Source: Citrobacter braakii (GTDB lineage Bacteria; Pseudomonadota; Gammaproteobacteria; Enterobacterales; Enterobacteriaceae). From it: 64,000 nucleotides of DNA. The notes under the pieces are model-generated. The model had not been told where the DNA came from. It saw only the letters and a program-made list of their open reading frames with translations, and did no database searches. A program made the position numbers and the translations under genes. The DNA lies in NCBI RefSeq assembly GCF_002075345.1, contig NZ_NAEW01000015.1:1-64000 (forward strand), in the 5' to 3' direction. Below, in pieces: positions 60,303-64,000 of this stretch. The first letter of the stretch is position 1, and each line of letters begins with the position of its first letter.

Positions 60303-61988
60303 ATGGAAATGAGATATAAAAACCCGGGTGCAGGAGTTGTTATGCTATCTGCTTTGTTTTGTCTGTCAGCAAAAGCGACAACCAGCCAGTCTGTGTTGCA
60401 TCAGCAGGCTCAGCAGAAAGCGCTGCAGGAAAAACTTGTCCCTGCCATACCTGATGTCCGTCTCGCTCCCGGGAAAACACCTGAGAACACGTCGTTAACA
60501 TTTCCGGCTGAATCCCCCTGTTTTCCTCTCACATATATTGATATCCAGGGCCGTGACAATTTTCCTCACTGGGTTCCTCTCTCTTCATTCACTCAGCAGA
60601 TCCGTGGTAAATGCCTGGGAATCAGGGGGATTACACAACTTGCTGGCAGGATACAGGACAGACTCGGCTCATATGGCTGGGTCACCAGCCGGGTGCTGGT
60701 TCCCGGGCAGGATCTCCGGCAGGGTACCCTGCATCTGCAGATTGTTCCGGGCCGGCTCGGCGATGTTCGTCTGGCACCCGGCAGCAGCGGTTACATTCAT
60801 CTGTGGAACGCCATGCCTGCCCGTCACGGTCATTTGCTTGATTTACGGGATATTGAGCAGGGTATGGAGAATCTGCAGCGTCCGCCGTCCGTTGAGGCAG
60901 AGCTGGCAATTGTGCCAGGCAATCTGCCCGGAGAAAGCGATATAGTGATCACGCGTCACCAGTCCCGTATCTGGCGTATCGGTCTGGATATAGATGACGC
61001 CGGGCAACAGGAAACCGGACGATACCAGGGAACCGCCACACTGTGGCTGGATAATCCCCTGTCCCTCAGCGACACCTTCTTTATCTCCGGTACCCACGAC
61101 CTGAAATTTTCCGGGCGTAAAAACTCACAAAGCCTTTCCGGTTATTACGCCATTCCGTTCGGTTACTGGCTCTGGAGCTTCAGTGCCTCAGAGAGCGATT
61201 ACACCCAGACTGTGGCGGGATTTGACGCTGACACCCGTTACAGCGGCACGCAGAAAAACCTCGGCATGCAGCTCAGCCGGGTGCTGTACCGTAACGAATC
61301 CTGGAAAGACACACTCAGCTATGACGTACTGACCCGGGAAAGCCGCCAGTACATTAATGACACTGAAACAGACGTACAGCGCACAACCACCAGTGCCTGG
61401 CGTATCGGATTCACCCACCGTCACTACATCGGCAGCACCACCCTGGATGCGGGCATCAGCTGGCAACGGGGAACCCGCTGGTTTGGCGCCCAGCCAGTTC
61501 CGGGAGAAGAATATGGCGAGGCCACCGGGCTTGGCAAAATTCTCACATGGAATGCCGGCCTGACAATACCTTTCACGTTCCGCGGGCAGTCCTTTAATTT
61601 CAGCACACAGTATCTGCGCCAGATAAGTTCAACGCCGCTGGCATCACAGGAACAGTTCTCCATCGGGAACCGCTGGACGGTCAGGGGATTTGACGGTGAA
61701 CGGACACTTAGCGCTGACAATGGCGGATATTCCCGCAATGAGCTGGTCTGGCAGCTCCCCGTACCACAGCAGGCACTGTATCTGGGGCTGGATTATGGTT
61801 CTGTCAGCGGTCACGGAGCGGAATACCTTCCCGGCAGACACCTGGCCGGTGGTGTATTGGGGGTGAGGGGTAGCCCCGGAATAACCGGTTTAAGTTACGA
61901 CATGTTTATGGGGCGTCCCCTGTCCAGACCGGACGGATTTAAAACCAGCCGGATAACCACCGGGTTTTCAGTGAGCTGGCGGTATTAA
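60303..61988 (+). CDS. cdiB: CdiB/ShlB-type two-partner secretion transporter
   Basis: A 561-residue outer-membrane TpsB protein. After a signal-like N-terminus come the POTRA_2 and POTRA domains (about 75-220; FPLTYIDIQGRDNFPHWVPL, CLGIRGITQLAGRIQDRLGS YGWVTSRVLVPGQDLRQGTL, LRDIEQGMENLQRPPSVEAE LAIVPG) and a 16-strand barrel (ENLDDAG-type IDDAGQQETGRYQG..., VRGFDGERTLSADNGGYSRN, C-terminal FSVSWRY). The VRGF and DxG residues are those of FhaC. It exports the adjacent CdiA-like protein, 8 bases downstream. Confidence 0.9.
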   Translation: MEMRYKNPGAGVVMLSALFCLSAKATTSQSVLHQQAQQKALQEKLVPAIPDVRLAPGKTPENTSLTFPAESPCFPLTYIDIQGRDNFPHWVPLSSFTQQIRGKCLGIRGITQLAGRIQDRLGSYGWVTSRVLVPGQDLRQGTLHLQIVPGRLGDVRLAPGSSGYIHLWNAMPARHGHLLDLRDIEQGMENLQRPPSVEAELAIVPGNLPGESDIVITRHQSRIWRIGLDIDDAGQQETGRYQGTATLWLDNPLSLSDTFFISGTHDLKFSGRKNSQSLSGYYAIPFGYWLWSFSASESDYTQTVAGFDADTRYSGTQKNLGMQLSRVLYRNESWKDTLSYDVLTRESRQYINDTETDVQRTTTSAWRIGFTHRHYIGSTTLDAGISWQRGTRWFGAQPVPGEEYGEATGLGKILTWNAGLTIPFTFRGQSFNFSTQYLRQISSTPLASQEQFSIGNRWTVRGFDGERTLSADNGGYSRNELVWQLPVPQQALYLGLDYGSVSGHGAEYLPGRHLAGGVLGVRGSPGITGLSYDMFMGRPLSRPDGFKTSRITTGFSVSWRY

Positions 61989-61996
61989 GGACAAAT

Positions 61997-64000
61997 ATGA
62001 ACAAACTGCGCTATCGCGTCATATTCAGTCAGGTCAGGGCAATGATGATGGTCGTGCCTGATATTGCCCGTGCCGGGCGTGCTGCGGTCGCCGGTCGTTC
62101 ACCCGGGCGCATTTCGTCTTCCTCATTCCCCGTCCTGGTCCCCGCCAGACTGTCACTGTCGGTGTTATCTTTCGCCATTCTGCTGGCCTCCGGCCTGGTT
62201 TCTGCACCCGCTGATGCCCGGAGCGTTATTCACCGTGACACCTCAGCCCCGGGAAATCAGCAACCCAATATCCTGCCCACCGCAAACGGTCTGCCCCAGA
62301 TTGATATCCAGACCCCCGGAGCCGGCGGGGTATCCGTAAACAAATACTCGCAGTTTGATGTCGATAACCGCGGTGCTATTCTCAACAACTCCCACAAACC
62401 CGTTCAGACACAACAGGGCGGCTGGGTGACCGGGAACCCGCATTTGGCCCACAGGGAAGCAAGCGTCATCGTCAATGAGGTGAACTCCCGCAACCCCAGT
62501 CTGCTTCACGGTTATGTGGAGGTGGCCGGAAAGCGCGCGCAGGTGGTGATAGCTAACCCTTCCGGTATTACCTGCAGCGGCTGTGGATTTATCAACGCGA
62601 ATAAAGCCACGCTCACCACCGGCCAGGTACAGATGCAGAACAACCGGATAGCCGGGTATGACGTCAGCCGGGGAGACGTGGTGATTCAGGGAAAAGGGCT
62701 GGATACCCGGGATGCAACCACCACCGAAATTTTCGCCCGGGCGGTGAAGCTGAACGCGGAAATCCAGGCCGGGGCACTCACCGTAGTGACAGGACAAAAT
62801 ACCATCAGCCCCCGGGAGGATGGTTCCGTTTCTGCTGACGCAGTTACAGCAAAAAAAGATGATGGCTCAGCAAAACCAGCGTTTGCTCTGGATTCTTCCG
62901 CGCTTGGCGGGATGTACGCCAATAAAATCACCTTTATTGGCACTGAAAAAGGTATGGGTGTCAATATGGAGGGTGACACAGCCTCCATGCCCGGGGACAT
63001 TATCCTTACCGCTGATGGAACCATACGAAATAAAGGCAGTATCGCGGCATCCGGGGCGGTGAATATCACCTCCGTGCACGGGGATGTGGTGAACCAGGGC
63101 CGGCTGAAAGCGCAACAAACCGTCAGTGTGAAAGCCAGTGGGCAAATACGCAATACCGCTTCAGGCTATGTCACGGCAGACCATGATATACATATGGATG
63201 CCGGCAGTGGCGTGGAAAGCAACGGGCGCACTTATGCCGCGGGCAGTGCCCGGGTACATACCCCCGGTACGATAACTCACAATGGCAGTCTGGTGACCGG
63301 AGGCGGCATGGTCCTCGCCGCCGGAACACTTGAGGCCGGGCATGACAGTCTGCTGGCCGCAGGGGCTGACCGCCACGGAAACAGGACAGAAAACAGTCAA
63401 CTGACGCTCTCCGCTACTGACGTACTGTCTGACCACGGTAACATCAGCGCCACCGGAAATGCCGCGTTGCAGGGGGCTTCCGTCGCCCTGGATAACGCCA
63501 CCGTAATGGCGCGTAATACTTCAGTGAAGGCAACGACCAGAAAACTCAGTGCCGCCGGCAGCCAGATTCTGGCGGATGATACCCTGGCGCTCTCCTCACC
63601 GTCAGCCATCATCACTGATAATGCCCGTGTACAGGCCCGGCGTCTGCAGGTTCAGACCCCGGTACTGTCTGCGACCGGCGGTACACTGATACAGACGGGG
63701 CCGGATGACCTCCGGCTTAATATCAGCAGGGAAGTGAACCTTGACGGCGGTACTCTTGCCACCCGCAGCCAGAATCTGATGTTCACAACACCGGTGCTGA
63801 ATGCAACAGGCAGCACCCTGCTCCATAGCGGAAGCGGTCGTTTCCAGCTTGACGCCGGCACGTTCAGCGGCGGACACAGTGCTATCCGCAGCGATGGTGA
63901 ACTGGTGCTGAACAGTAATTATACGGGGCTTGTCGGAGCGTCCCTGACTGCGGATTCGTTGTCACTCCAGGCTGATTCGCTGGATATCTCACAGGGTGAG
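61997..64000 (+). CDS. cdiA: CdiA-type TpsA exoprotein, N-terminal part (runs off the window)
   Basis: The frame opens at 61997 (MNKLRYRVIFSQVRAMMMVV) and is still open at 64000 after about 668 residues. It has the extended signal peptide region of TpsA proteins (ESPR), a hydrophobic signal (LSLSVLSFAILLASGLVSAP), and the TPS domain (QPNILPTANGLPQIDIQTPG, GVSVNKYSQFDVDNRGAILN, QVVIANPSGITCSGCGFINA NKATLTTGQVQ), then filamentous haemagglutinin repeats. With the adjacent CdiB it is typical of contact-dependent inhibition or of large adhesins; the toxin tip and immunity gene lie outside the window. Confidence 0.9.
   Translation, partial: MNKLRYRVIFSQVRAMMMVVPDIARAGRAAVAGRSPGRISSSSFPVLVPARLSLSVLSFAILLASGLVSAPADARSVIHRDTSAPGNQQPNILPTANGLPQIDIQTPGAGGVSVNKYSQFDVDNRGAILNNSHKPVQTQQGGWVTGNPHLAHREASVIVNEVNSRNPSLLHGYVEVAGKRAQVVIANPSGITCSGCGFINANKATLTTGQVQMQNNRIAGYDVSRGDVVIQGKGLDTRDATTTEIFARAVKLNAEIQAGALTVVTGQNTISPREDGSVSADAVTAKKDDGSAKPAFALDSSALGGMYANKITFIGTEKGMGVNMEGDTASMPGDIILTADGTIRNKGSIAASGAVNITSVHGDVVNQGRLKAQQTVSVKASGQIRNTASGYVTADHDIHMDAGSGVESNGRTYAAGSARVHTPGTITHNGSLVTGGGMVLAAGTLEAGHDSLLAAGADRHGNRTENSQLTLSATDVLSDHGNISATGNAALQGASVALDNATVMARNTSVKATTRKLSAAGSQILADDTLALSSPSAIITDNARVQARRLQVQTPVLSATGGTLIQTGPDDLRLNISREVNLDGGTLATRSQNLMFTTPVLNATGSTLLHSGSGRFQLDAGTFSGGHSAIRSDGELVLNSNYTGLVGASLTADSLSLQADSLDISQGE

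Overview
The window reads as accessory DNA of an Enterobacterales bacterium, most likely part of a large conjugative-type plasmid or a plasmid-derived island of a Klebsiella/Enterobacter/Citrobacter-like host. The evidence is an ArdC antirestriction gene, a KfrA-like protein, a plasmid-type tyrosine recombinase, a ResD-like recombinase fragment, PerC and omptin homologues, and many enterobacterial IS remnants. No replication gene, relaxase, rRNA, tRNA or CRISPR array was seen.

1-8.4 kb: leftward small plasmid genes (ArdC, four unknowns of which one is frameshifted), a tyrosine recombinase surrounded by strong DNA dyads, and two copies of a 233-nt highly structured repeat. DUF2913, a small DNA-binding protein, a PerC-like regulator and KfrA follow. 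8.7-10 kb: a DoxD/DoxA fusion and a 37-residue membrane peptide. 10.2-14.1 kb: a graveyard of a LacI-type regulator, IS30, an integrase-core IS and IS256 remnants. 14.3-16.9 kb: an iron-regulated-looking Slam outer-membrane translocator with its surface lipoprotein. 17-19.5 kb: a nearly intact IS5-family element, phage-like fragments and an IS66 remnant.

19.8-23.8 kb: a helicase-nuclease fusion preceded by a free-standing intein-like Hint/LAGLIDADG protein that has lost its splicing residues. This is the most unusual pair in the window. 24.3-32.4 kb: pepT with an MFS transporter, then a leftward run of small accessory genes including an RcnB-like protein, DUF2007, a NERD-helicase, YebB and RDD. 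32.4-45.7 kb: an omptin protease and a complete CFA/III-Longus-like class b type IV pilus operon (major pilin to prepilin peptidase and lytic transglycosylase), with a large tip pilin, a large secreted CofJ-position protein, an attenuator after the pilin gene and a small unlisted ORF.

46-49 kb: a recombinase fragment, MgtC, a broken EIIA-like gene and a DMT exporter. 49.0-57.8 kb: a sugar-acid catabolic operon (DapA-like lyase, UxaA-type dehydratase, PdxA-like dehydrogenase, GntP and MFS permeases, amidohydrolase) divergent from an IclR regulator, with a perfect palindromic operator candidate. 57.8-64 kb: an IS200/IS605-type end, the lysozyme inhibitor Ivy, an IS5 fragment, a Phd-ParE toxin-antitoxin pair, a second copy of the integrase-core IS remnant, and the start of a CdiB/CdiA-type two-partner secretion locus that runs off the window.

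In function the region is a surface and host-interaction cargo (pilus, omptin, Slam lipoprotein, Ivy, CdiBA) with nutrient modules and candidate defence genes, assembled by repeated IS activity. All names are from reading sequence motifs; no database search was run.
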